Shown here: in pieces, positions 1-7,548 of the stretch | Numbering within the stretch: position 1 is the stretch's first letter | Layout: every line of letters begins with the position of its first letter | From: JANRIC01 sp033765345 | GTDB taxonomy: Bacteria; Bacteroidota; Bacteroidia; Cytophagales; Microscillaceae | Direction: 5' to 3' | DNA: 41,665 bases | Assembly: GCA_033765345.1 (NCBI GenBank) | Contig: JANRIC010000127.1 | Coordinates: 1-41,665, forward strand | Notes under the pieces: generated by a model | The model's database searches: none | Told to the model about the DNA's origin: nothing | What the model saw: the letters and a program-made list of their open reading frames with translations, nothing else | Position numbers and translations under genes: made by a program

Positions 1-137
1 TTATATGAAATATAACTATTCTTATAAAACTTACATGCTATATTTTATCAAAACCCATATTTTGCGATATTTTATAGAGTTTTAGAAGAAAACTTACAAA
101 AAAACTTACAAAAAACAGGGGGGTGCGAAAAGTCGGA

Positions 138-221
138 TTTAAGTTCTTGAACAATGAATTTAAGTTCTTGAACAATCGATGTAAGTTCTTCAGCAAACAA
201 TTTAACTTCTTCAGTTTTGAA
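138..221. repeat. Four 21-bp iterons (TTAAGTTCTTGAACAAT-like)
   Basis: The core AAGTTCTT begins at 141, 162 and 183, and a variant AACTTCTT begins at 204. The spacing is exactly 21 bp, two helical turns. The first two copies share the block TTTAAGTTCTTGAACAAT; the third and fourth diverge to TTCTTCAG. Each intact unit contains GTTC-TT-GAAC, a small dyad. Such spacing can put protein sites on one face of the helix, but no function can be assigned. Confidence 0.6.
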
Positions 222-256
222 CGAACAACATCACTTATTACACACTACCATTATTG

Positions 257-375
257 TAATTCCCTTAATTCTTAATTTCTTTAATTCTTAATTCTTAATT
301 CTTAATTCCCTTAATTCTTAATTTCTTTAATTCTTAATTCCCTTAATTCTTAATTTCTTTAATTCTTCTTAATTG
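257..375. repeat. Low-complexity TTAATTC/TTAATTTC tandem tract
   Basis: The stretch is made of repeated TTAATTCTTAATT, TTAATTCCC and TTAATTTCTTT units with almost no G. It looks like slippage-prone simple sequence. It ends just before the stop of the flippase gene on the other strand. Confidence 0.6.
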
Positions 376-390
376 ATTTAATTTAACCCA

Positions 391-1725
391 TCAAAAAACT
401 CCCTGCAAAGCCTGTTTGAACTGCTGATAAGGGTTTGTAGGGAAAAAAGTGCTTACTTTTAGAGGCAATGTTTTTTGTAAGGTCAGCATAGCGATCATTA
501 TCCCAAACAACACATTCAGGATTGTGACCAAAGCCACCATCCAGAGTGATTCGAACACCAACACGGCCACCAAATCGCCCAATATATTGACCAACACCAT
601 AATACCTACCTTGAGCGTATTAATCTGTGGCTTGCCAATACTATCCAGCAGAATTCCGCTCAGTCTGTCAATGGGTAGAAAGAAAATAAAAAACATAAAA
701 ATCCGGAGTACCCATACGCCGTCTAGGTATTCTTCGCCTCCCAGGATGCGTATAATCGGCTCGGCCAGCAATTGCCCCAATACTAGAGGAATCAACAAAA
801 AAGCGGACAGTACAAATACCTGATTTCCAAAAAACTTTACGAGTTGTTCGTACTGTGCGGCTGCGTAGAGCTTGGACAATTTAGGGAAAGCCGTAGTAGT
901 CAGGGCACGGAGGGGCATTTCGGCAGTCTCGATGAGTTTCAGAGGAAGAGAATAAACCGCCACCATCACCGGACCCAGGAAGTACCCAATGATAAATACA
1001 TCTGCGCTTTTGAGCAAGTTGGTACCGATGAGCGTAATCATGCTGAATTTTCCAAAATGAAACTGCTGGATCATCATGTCTCTCCTAAAAAACCGAAGAT
1101 AACGCAATCTGCTCCAGTTGTAGAGCATCACAAATAGGCTGGTCATCAAGCGTGATAAGGTATGCAGGCTAAAAACGAGTAGTTCGCTGATTGCTTCCAG
1201 ATAAGCGATGCATACAAGCAGTGTTCCTAAAAAAATTAGGCTTCCCATGACAGTAATGACTCCCATCTTCATAAAATCTTGTTCGGCGTGTTTGATCCAC
1301 TGCGCCATACTAAGGGGTAAGGTAAACCAAATCACCAGTGGATAACCCATAAAAAATAATTCAAGTCCGCTTTGTTTGCCCAGACCAGGGGCAAAAAACG
1401 CCACTGCAGCTAATAAAAAGCACAATACCAGGCTAAACAACAGGGCAATCGCCCAAGAAGAGCCAATCATCTGTTTTTTGTTTTTTTCATCCTCGATCAC
1501 AGAGATATTGCGTACAATGGACTGATGCAACATACCGGCGCGAAGCATCTCCATAAAGTTAAAAGCTGTAAGATAAAGCAGCCAAAGCCCAAAGGCTGAC
1601 CTTTCCATCCAGCGCGCCAGGATAATAAAGGCAATCAAGCCCAGTCCGGCACTCATTACCTGTGTACTGAGCGTGAGGGCATTGTCATTTTGCAGGATTT
1701 TGATGATTTTTTTTCGCATAGCCAT
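391..1725 (-). CDS. Polysaccharide flippase (Wzx/MATE-like oligosaccharide transporter)
   Basis: The 444-residue protein is hydrophobic almost throughout, with about 12 predicted membrane segments and short polar loops. It begins with a basic stretch (MAMRKKIIKIL) and then a segment near residues 25-45, the pattern of the polysaccharide biosynthesis/MurJ-Wzx superfamily. Such proteins move lipid-linked repeat units from the cytoplasmic to the periplasmic face of the inner membrane. It is the last gene of the minus-strand exopolysaccharide operon, 9 bp after the glycosyltransferase. Length is normal for Wzx. The transported glycan cannot be read from sequence. The family is secure from topology and context; the substrate is unknown. 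Confidence 0.85.
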   Translation of the reverse strand: MAMRKKIIKILQNDNALTLSTQVMSAGLGLIAFIILARWMERSAFGLWLLYLTAFNFMEMLRAGMLHQSIVRNISVIEDEKNKKQMIGSSWAIALLFSLVLCFLLAAVAFFAPGLGKQSGLELFFMGYPLVIWFTLPLSMAQWIKHAEQDFMKMGVITVMGSLIFLGTLLVCIAYLEAISELLVFSLHTLSRLMTSLFVMLYNWSRLRYLRFFRRDMMIQQFHFGKFSMITLIGTNLLKSADVFIIGYFLGPVMVAVYSLPLKLIETAEMPLRALTTTAFPKLSKLYAAAQYEQLVKFFGNQVFVLSAFLLIPLVLGQLLAEPIIRILGGEEYLDGVWVLRIFMFFIFFLPIDRLSGILLDSIGKPQINTLKVGIMVLVNILGDLVAVLVFESLWMVALVTILNVLFGIMIAMLTLQKTLPLKVSTFFPTNPYQQFKQALQGVF

Positions 1726-1734
1726 TGAGATACA

Positions 1735-2937
1735 TTAATTTTGAAAAGAGAAATGCTTTAGGTGCCCTTCCAGAATATCGGACAATTGTTCGGCGCGGCT
1801 TTCCCAGGCATTGCTGCGGGCAGTTTGGATCCTTAAAGCGGTTTTTTCTGCGTCATTAATTTGTAATTCCCAATGGATGGATTGCAAAAAGACTTCTGGG
1901 TCGTCTGCAAGCGTGATGATGTCTTCAAAATCACTCATCGGGGCAAAGTTGGTGGCTACTACGGGAATACCGGCAGCCAGGTATTCATTGATTTTAAGCG
2001 GATAGATACCTTTGGTAAATTCATTTTTGACAAATGGAATAATCCCCAGGTCAAACTTTCGGAGGTATTCGGGTAGTTCTGTGGGGGATTTTGAGCCGAG
2101 GAGCTTTACGTTGGGGTATTTTGCGAGGCTTGCTTTTCCTGCTTCGGAGTTGATCCTGCCCAGAAAGACATAATCATATTCGGGGCTGCGCCAGATGCAA
2201 TACTCGAGCAAGTCATAATCTATGCGGTCATCCAGCGAACCGATATAGCCGATGGTTTTCCGATCAGAATACGGTTTGAGGGTTTGATAAGCCTGATGAA
2301 AAAGCTCAAAATTGACCCCGTTTTTGACCAGATAAGTGTTAGGATTAAAGACTTTTTTCTTTTCATAAAGCCCTTCGGAGCTGGTAATGACTACATCAAC
2401 GGCTTCCATAAATTCTACCTCGAGGTCTGCGCCGTGGGTTTTGCACCAGTGAGCGGCTGAGATTTCATCATAGCAATAATAGATGTTCAGGGCTTCTCCA
2501 AGTTGACCAAGTAGAGGTAGTCCATAAAAAGGATTAAAGGCATTGATGACTAAAGGATTTTGAAATCCCAGCCGACGTTTTGCCTTAAGAATGGCTTTTT
2601 TGACGCGTTGAGCGTTGAGATGCTGCAAGGAGCGGTAGATGCCTTCTGCTTTGATCCAATTGACAGGCAGTACGGCCGGTGGAGTAAGTACGTGAATTTC
2701 GCTGTTATCTTTCAGCATCAGGCAGCGGAGGCGGTTTTCCAAGCCGATAATTCTTTTGACGGGTACATTGTTTTTCTTCAAAAATGCCGTAAAAACATCT
2801 TTGTAAGTATATTCATAATCTACATAAAGTACCCGATTATGGCGTGCCCATACCGACATCATCTCTACGATGGTTTTCATATAATCACCTTCCCAGTTGG
2901 GCAAACCCACACAAATAATGTCTTGTTGTTTAATCAT
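1735..2937 (-). CDS. Glycosyltransferase, GT-B fold (GT4/GT1-like)
   Basis: This 400-residue cytoplasmic enzyme has two Rossmann-like halves. The C-terminal half begins around 'KTIGYIGSLDDRIDYDLL' and carries the nucleotide-sugar-binding segment 'YPLKINEYLAAGIPVVAT', which matches the E-containing motif of GT4-type retaining transferases. It would add a sugar to the lipid-linked repeat unit started by the sugar transferase of the same operon. Its start codon overlaps the end of the upstream chain-length gene by 8 bp, which suggests translational coupling. Donor and acceptor sugars cannot be inferred. No membrane segment is seen. Confidence 0.85.
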   Translation of the reverse strand: MIKQQDIICVGLPNWEGDYMKTIVEMMSVWARHNRVLYVDYEYTYKDVFTAFLKKNNVPVKRIIGLENRLRCLMLKDNSEIHVLTPPAVLPVNWIKAEGIYRSLQHLNAQRVKKAILKAKRRLGFQNPLVINAFNPFYGLPLLGQLGEALNIYYCYDEISAAHWCKTHGADLEVEFMEAVDVVITSSEGLYEKKKVFNPNTYLVKNGVNFELFHQAYQTLKPYSDRKTIGYIGSLDDRIDYDLLEYCIWRSPEYDYVFLGRINSEAGKASLAKYPNVKLLGSKSPTELPEYLRKFDLGIIPFVKNEFTKGIYPLKINEYLAAGIPVVATNFAPMSDFEDIITLADDPEVFLQSIHWELQINDAEKTALRIQTARSNAWESRAEQLSDILEGHLKHFSFQN

Positions 2938-5122
2938 ACATGGCTTTTTTAAAATGAGCAGATTTGAATTCCATTTTTACAATTTTCTTAAATAATCTCC
3001 GAAGAAGGCTTTTTTTCATTCCTTTGACATCTCCCAGAATGCTATCCAAATGAATAGGTTTTACGCCGTTCAGCAGCAACAGGGGTTCTCGTCCGATTTC
3101 CTGGATAAAGTTTTTCATAATATATTTGTCTACATTGCCCCAGGTGCGGTTAGCCCGCAGAGTCAAAAGCAGTATATGTGCATTTTGAAATAATTTGACT
3201 GGAATCAACCCTTTTTTAAGAGCTGGTAGCTCTATGACGACATAATCATAAGGTGTATTGTCGAACTCTTCCCGGATGATGTTGTGGATGCTCTCCACAT
3301 GAAGCAGTTCTTGATTGACTTCAAAATGCTGATAATTAGAGAACTGTGATTCGCTGCCCGCCGGCAACAAATGCAATACTTTAAAATCAGCCTCATGAAG
3401 TCCCTGGGCTATTTTACTACCGATAAGAGATTTACCCTCTTGCTCCTGGACGCTGAATGTGATAATTTCAATCGGTCGTGCGGGGTTTTCTAAATGCGCC
3501 TCGTTTACCTGAATCTTTGAAAGTGCTAGGTTTAGCAAAGGTATACGGATGTAGTGATTGATCTTTCGGTATTTCTTGTTGTACAATGGAAAAACCCCCG
3601 CCAGGGCATATTTGGTAAATCGGACGGCACGATCAGGAGTTTTTAAGGTGACATCTATCAGCTCAATGGCCAGCACCGAACCCGTGATCGTGATAAAACC
3701 CACCATAAAAGAGACAATCACCAGCAGTATACGCTGATTGCCGAGCGATTGCAAGTTAGGGGCGTCTACCACAGAGATATTGGAGGATATTTCAATGTTT
3801 TGCTGTCTTAGGAGAGCAAGGTTAAGGTCGTGAATCATTTGGATATATTCCTGCTCATTGACTCCGATTTCGCGCTCCAGGCGGGTAAGCCCTGAGCCAA
3901 GTGGAGCGAATTGATCGTACAGATCTTCAATTTCGCCGAGGCGGTTGGTGATTGCCTTTTCTTTGGCTTTATTGGTTTCTATTAAGATGATATTATCAAG
4001 CCATTCGGAGAGAAGCTGCTGGATGGGTAGCCCTTCGGTAGAATGCGTAAAGTTGTAATGCGTGACGATATCCTGCTCGAGAGAAGATTTAAGTTTGCGG
4101 GATTCTTTTTTGAGTTGCTCAAGGTCTTGCCCGTTGGCTTGTGAATTGATTTCTTTAAGAGCAATGCTGGTATTGACTTCAGAGAGTTTCTGTTTTCTTT
4201 TCAGGATTTCTTCATTTTTGGAAAGGAAATTTTTGTCGATGCCCAGTTTATTTTCTAGTTCGCGAATGATGGCTCTGGAAGCTTCTAATTCGCCTGTTGC
4301 GCGACTTTGCTCGTCACTGAGGTCTTCTTTTTTGTTGGCCAGGGCTTTGGTTTGTTCGTAGTAGTTCAGGATTTTACCGTCTTCTCGGAATGCTTTCATT
4401 CTGAGTTCGGAGTCAGTCAGTTTGGATTGAGCGTCTTGTAGTTTTTTCTCAAAAAAGCCCACCACGTTATCGGTTTCAGAGGATTTGAGGTAGCGGTATT
4501 TTTTGATAAATACCTCGAGCAGGAATTGGAGCGTATTGACACAGATGCCCGGATCATCGCTGGAATAGCTAATTTTGACCATATCACTGCCCAATACCCT
4601 AGAAGGGGCTGCTCCAGAGAGAGCTTTGAGACTGTAGTAAGGACCTCCTCCCTGAATGATTCGGTTGAGGGGATGTGTTGCTTCTTTTTCTATGGCTTCT
4701 TCTATTTTTTGAAGAGTTCCTTCAAAAGAATTCGGTACAACTACCTGTTTGCGGACTTCCTCTGATACGGCTTCGCGCAGATATTTGAAGCCTCTGGGTC
4801 CGATATGCACACTATCAGGCTTCGGCAGGATGAGGCCTTGAGCCAATAGGCGCGTGGCTACCCCTTTGAGTGTAGCTTTGGCTTGGATGGTGATCATCAG
4901 ATTGTCAAATGAAGAACTTACCAGCGTACGATCTAAGGTGCGCATTCCGGTAGATTCTAGGTTGAAGCCTGATACCACGCCTGTATAAATCATGGTTTCC
5001 GAAGCATATTTATCAGGCATTCCTTTGGTGAGTCGGTGCACAGCGACGGCCATCACTACCGGAATGATCAAAATGAGCTTCATATTGCTCAATAAAACCC
5101 GAATAAGATCCAATAAAGTCAT
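2930..5122 (-). CDS. Wzc-like polysaccharide co-polymerase with degenerate BY-kinase domain
   Basis: The 730-residue protein has a Wzz-like layout: a membrane segment near residues 13-30, a long periplasmic region with coiled-coil helices (about 210-440), a second membrane segment near 465-487, and a cytoplasmic C-terminal domain. That domain resembles a bacterial tyrosine kinase: a Walker A-like 'EQEGKSLIGSKIAQ' around residue 560 and a Walker A'-like 'YDYVVIELPAL' around 634. The A' aspartate is replaced by glutamate, and the tail lacks a tyrosine cluster, having one Tyr just before the final Asp. It likely controls chain length and export with the TolC-like protein encoded 22 bp upstream. 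Whether the kinase domain is active is doubtful. Confidence 0.85.
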   Translation of the reverse strand: MTLLDLIRVLLSNMKLILIIPVVMAVAVHRLTKGMPDKYASETMIYTGVVSGFNLESTGMRTLDRTLVSSSFDNLMITIQAKATLKGVATRLLAQGLILPKPDSVHIGPRGFKYLREAVSEEVRKQVVVPNSFEGTLQKIEEAIEKEATHPLNRIIQGGGPYYSLKALSGAAPSRVLGSDMVKISYSSDDPGICVNTLQFLLEVFIKKYRYLKSSETDNVVGFFEKKLQDAQSKLTDSELRMKAFREDGKILNYYEQTKALANKKEDLSDEQSRATGELEASRAIIRELENKLGIDKNFLSKNEEILKRKQKLSEVNTSIALKEINSQANGQDLEQLKKESRKLKSSLEQDIVTHYNFTHSTEGLPIQQLLSEWLDNIILIETNKAKEKAITNRLGEIEDLYDQFAPLGSGLTRLEREIGVNEQEYIQMIHDLNLALLRQQNIEISSNISVVDAPNLQSLGNQRILLVIVSFMVGFITITGSVLAIELIDVTLKTPDRAVRFTKYALAGVFPLYNKKYRKINHYIRIPLLNLALSKIQVNEAHLENPARPIEIITFSVQEQEGKSLIGSKIAQGLHEADFKVLHLLPAGSESQFSNYQHFEVNQELLHVESIHNIIREEFDNTPYDYVVIELPALKKGLIPVKLFQNAHILLLTLRANRTWGNVDKYIMKNFIQEIGREPLLLLNGVKPIHLDSILGDVKGMKKSLLRRLFKKIVKMEFKSAHFKKAMYD

Positions 5123-5144
5123 TGCAGACTGATTTTAGGAGAAC

Positions 5145-5861
5145 TCAGTGCAAGGAAATTCCTACTAAATTCTCCAGTTCTAAAAATTTGAGTGCCACTT
5201 CCAATTTACTTCTTTCGTAATCCGCTTCTGCTCCTGAGTTTAGCTCAATCATGCGCCCCAATTCAGAAATATCAATCTGACCTTCCTTGAATTTTTTCTC
5301 TGCTACTTGGTAATTTATGGAAAGAGCCTGTTTTTTATTACCAGCGATCAGAAGCAGCCTTTCCAGAGAAATGAGTTCGGAATAAGCCGATTTTACGGCC
5401 ATGCTGATTTCATCGGTGAGGGCTTCTTTTTCGAATTGGGCGATTTTGAGGTCTTGCAGTGCTGCTTTTTTGGTGTGAGGTCTGCCGAAAATATCCAAAA
5501 TAGACATCCTTACATTGATACCGATGCGGTAATTGTCCCCACTTTGTAGGGAAGCCGTTTCTACGGCATTCCCATTGGTGCTTAGGTTAAGACTGCTGAA
5601 ACCATTGGTATAAGTATACCCCATATCCGAAAAAACTTTATCCAACCATTTCTTTTTTACAAGCCGGAAGTTCTCCTGCTCCTGAACAATCTTACTTTCT
5701 TTGGCTTTGATCAGGGGAGCATTTTGAACAGCCAGCGATATTAATGAATCAAGGCTGGGTAATGTTTTAATGAGGCTGTAAACTTCTTCTTCAACCTGTG
5801 CTTCTAGCGTCAAAAATGAGCTGAAAATTAAAAAAACAATTACAAAAAATGCATTTTGCAT
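5145..5861 (-). CDS. Half-length TolC-like outer membrane protein
   Basis: I chose the start at 5861 (MQNAFFVIVFLIF...), which gives a signal peptide ending near 'TLEAQ' and leaves a 2-bp gap to the upstream sugar transferase. A longer reading from 6014 would overlap that gene by 150 bp and is not needed. The product is 238 residues, about half of a typical TolC-family protein. It contains one outer-membrane efflux repeat: 'SLDSLISLAVQNAPLIKAKESKI' early on, and a helical end with 'AYSELISLERLLLI' and 'FKEGQIDISELGRM'. In an exopolysaccharide operon it may form or assist the outer membrane exit. The short length looks original, since both ends match the family's repeat boundaries. Confidence 0.75.
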   Translation of the reverse strand: MQNAFFVIVFLIFSSFLTLEAQVEEEVYSLIKTLPSLDSLISLAVQNAPLIKAKESKIVQEQENFRLVKKKWLDKVFSDMGYTYTNGFSSLNLSTNGNAVETASLQSGDNYRIGINVRMSILDIFGRPHTKKAALQDLKIAQFEKEALTDEISMAVKSAYSELISLERLLLIAGNKKQALSINYQVAEKKFKEGQIDISELGRMIELNSGAEADYERSKLEVALKFLELENLVGISLH

Positions 5862-5863
5862 AG

Positions 5864-7036
5864 TTATACATTGTCGTGTTGAAAAAGAGCCGGAAATGTT
5901 TTTAAGATAATTTTTATATCCATCATCAAGGACTGATTCTGAGCGTACTGGTTGTCGAGGGCGATACGCTCTTCCACAGACATATCGGCTTTCCCTCTTT
6001 TGGTCACCTGCCAAAGCCCTGTAAGCCCTGCCGGAGCAAGGAAACGCTGCAAAGATTCGTCGGTGGTTAGTTTTTCAGCTTCATAAAGTGGCAAAGGTCG
6101 GTTACCCACAAGAGACATATCCCCTTTGAAAATATTGATCAATTGCGGGAGTTCATCCAGGCTGGTATTACGCAGGAAATGTCCAAGTTTGGTAATTCTC
6201 GGATCATTTTTGAGCTTGATAAACGTATCCTGTTTATTTTCTTTTTTGAGTTGGTGTGCCTTTTCGCACATCAACTCTCCGTCCTGGAAGAGCAAGGGAG
6301 CGCAATAGTTGCCGTTTTTAATGGCACATTCATCACAACTTTTTATATTTTCCGAGGGCAAGTTGTTGTCCTGATAGGCGTTGAGGTGTTTGAACTTGTC
6401 GATTTGTTTATCGGCATGGATGGACATGGTTCTGAATTTATACAAATCAAAAACTTTGTATCCTGCGCCTACCCTTTTGGAAGTATAGAAGATAGGACCT
6501 TTGGAGTCGAGCCGAATAGCTGCCATGACAGCTAAGAAGATGGGAGATAAGAGCAAAAGAGCCATCCCTGAGCTAATTATATCAAATGTTCTTTTGATAA
6601 ATCGGGGTTTGATAGCGGCATTTATGTTTTTGATTTTGCTACGTTTGAGTTCTTTTTTGAGTTTAATCAGGGTGTCAAACCTGGTTTTGATTTCATAAAA
6701 ATTAAGAGGCGTTTGATAAAAATCATTTACACCCAGGCGATCAGCTTCCTGCATATATTTGTCCGACTTGACAGATGTGTAAATAATAAAAGGAAGCTGA
6801 GTTCTGGAAAACCTCTCTCGTACCCTAGCGAGGGCATTTAAGACGACCTTATGCGGGTAAATAAAATCTGTAGCGATGATATCTACCTGATAATCCACGC
6901 TTTTTAACCACGTGTAGGCTTCATTCCAGTCTTTAAATCCGATCACCAGATATTTGTTTCCCAGGGCTTCTTTCCAGGAGATATACTCCTTGTCGCGGGT
7001 CTCAACAAGGAGCAATACATTTTTATGGATTGACAT
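5864..7036 (-). CDS. Receiver-sugar transferase fusion (initiating glycosyl-1-phosphate transferase)
   Basis: Residues 1-125 form a CheY-like receiver domain. Asp57 ('IIATDF') is in the phosphoacceptor position, but the conserved Lys is replaced: Thr109 precedes Pro110 ('YQTPLNF'). Residues 148-390 form a bacterial sugar transferase domain: a membrane hairpin near 153-174, the 'YKFRTM' motif near 199-204, the catalytic 'SLDELPQL' (Asp294, Glu295), 'VGNRPLP' and 'TGLWQV'. This enzyme would attach the first sugar phosphate to undecaprenyl phosphate. Between 'KFRTM' and the active site lies an insert with Cys234, Cys237, Cys245 and Cys257, a possible metal-binding knuckle. It replaces the N-terminal four-helix region of WbaP-type enzymes. 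Regulation by phosphorylation is only an inference. Confidence 0.85.
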   Translation of the reverse strand: MSIHKNVLLLVETRDKEYISWKEALGNKYLVIGFKDWNEAYTWLKSVDYQVDIIATDFIYPHKVVLNALARVRERFSRTQLPFIIYTSVKSDKYMQEADRLGVNDFYQTPLNFYEIKTRFDTLIKLKKELKRSKIKNINAAIKPRFIKRTFDIISSGMALLLLSPIFLAVMAAIRLDSKGPIFYTSKRVGAGYKVFDLYKFRTMSIHADKQIDKFKHLNAYQDNNLPSENIKSCDECAIKNGNYCAPLLFQDGELMCEKAHQLKKENKQDTFIKLKNDPRITKLGHFLRNTSLDELPQLINIFKGDMSLVGNRPLPLYEAEKLTTDESLQRFLAPAGLTGLWQVTKRGKADMSVEERIALDNQYAQNQSLMMDIKIILKTFPALFQHDNV

Positions 7037-7064
7037 AGGTTAGAGCTTTAGTAGAAAAATTTAT

Positions 7065-7439
7065 TTAAGCGGCAATAGTGATGACTTTATCAATTCGAAT
7101 TTCGAGTTCTTCGGGATTAAAAGGTTTGGTCAGGTAGTCGGTGGCCCCCATTTTGAGGCTACGAATACGGTCTTCGCTTTTATCCTTGCCCGAAAGCATG
7201 ATGACAGGGATTCTTTTCAAGAAGGTACTGGCTTTGATGGATGCCAGCATCTCGAGGCCATTCAGGTCGGGCATCTCGATATCTGAAATAATGACATCCG
7301 GGCGATTGCCTTCTTCTAACCAGGCAAGCGCATCAGCACCACTGGTTTTGCAGGTCACTAAAAATCTTTCACTTAGGTAAGATTCTAAAAAAGCCAACAT
7401 CATTTGATTATCCTCAACGATCAGAATAGATGGTTTCAT
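7065..7439 (-). CDS. Single-domain response regulator (CheY-like)
   Basis: This 124-residue receiver domain has no output domain. The acidic pair (Glu9, Asp10 in 'IVEDNQ'), the phosphoacceptor Asp in 'IISDIEMPDLNG', Ser in 'IMLSGKD' and Lys-Pro in 'YLTKPFNPEEL' are all present, so it should be phosphorylatable. It is the first gene of the exopolysaccharide operon, 28 bp before the receiver-sugar transferase fusion. It may pass a signal to that protein or act as a phosphate sink. A hybrid kinase ending in an HPt domain is encoded at 11122-14658 and is one possible donor. Confidence 0.9.
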   Translation of the reverse strand: MKPSILIVEDNQMMLAFLESYLSERFLVTCKTSGADALAWLEEGNRPDVIISDIEMPDLNGLEMLASIKASTFLKRIPVIMLSGKDKSEDRIRSLKMGATDYLTKPFNPEELEIRIDKVITIAA

Positions 7440-7481
7440 GTTTTAAAATTTAATTTTTGGTTAATAGAACTAAGTTAAAAG

Positions 7482-7534
7482 ATTCCCGGAGATAAACAGT
7501 TTAGCGATTATTGTAAATAGATTTCTCCGGGAAT
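7482..7534 (-). terminator. Inverted repeat between LruC gene and exopolysaccharide operon
   Basis: ATTCCCGGAGA (7482-7492) and TCTCCGGGAAT (7524-7534) form a perfect 11-bp stem with a 31-nt loop. In the minus direction the stem is followed by CTTTTAAC, a weak U-tract. It lies 15 bp after the stop of the LruC-domain gene and 43 bp before the receiver gene, so it probably terminates the first and separates the two units. The long loop leaves room for an attenuator instead. Confidence 0.5.
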
Positions 7535-7548
7535 TGTTCAAAATACTG

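Larger units (their letters stand above)
1..390. other. AT-rich intergenic region at left edge
   Basis: No credible gene is seen here. The first 120 bases are very AT-rich. They are followed by a four-copy 21-bp iteron block (about 138-221), a motif shared with another intergenic region (217-250), and a low-complexity stretch built from TTAATTCTTAATTTC-like units (about 257-375). The region lies downstream of the flippase gene, so it probably holds the end of the exopolysaccharide transcript. No clear hairpin plus T-run terminator is visible. Confidence 0.6.

Noticed and set aside
5862..6014. N-terminal extension of the half-length TolC-like gene
   Set aside because: It would overlap the sugar transferase gene by 150 bp and hide a good signal peptide; the start at 5861 is far more natural.
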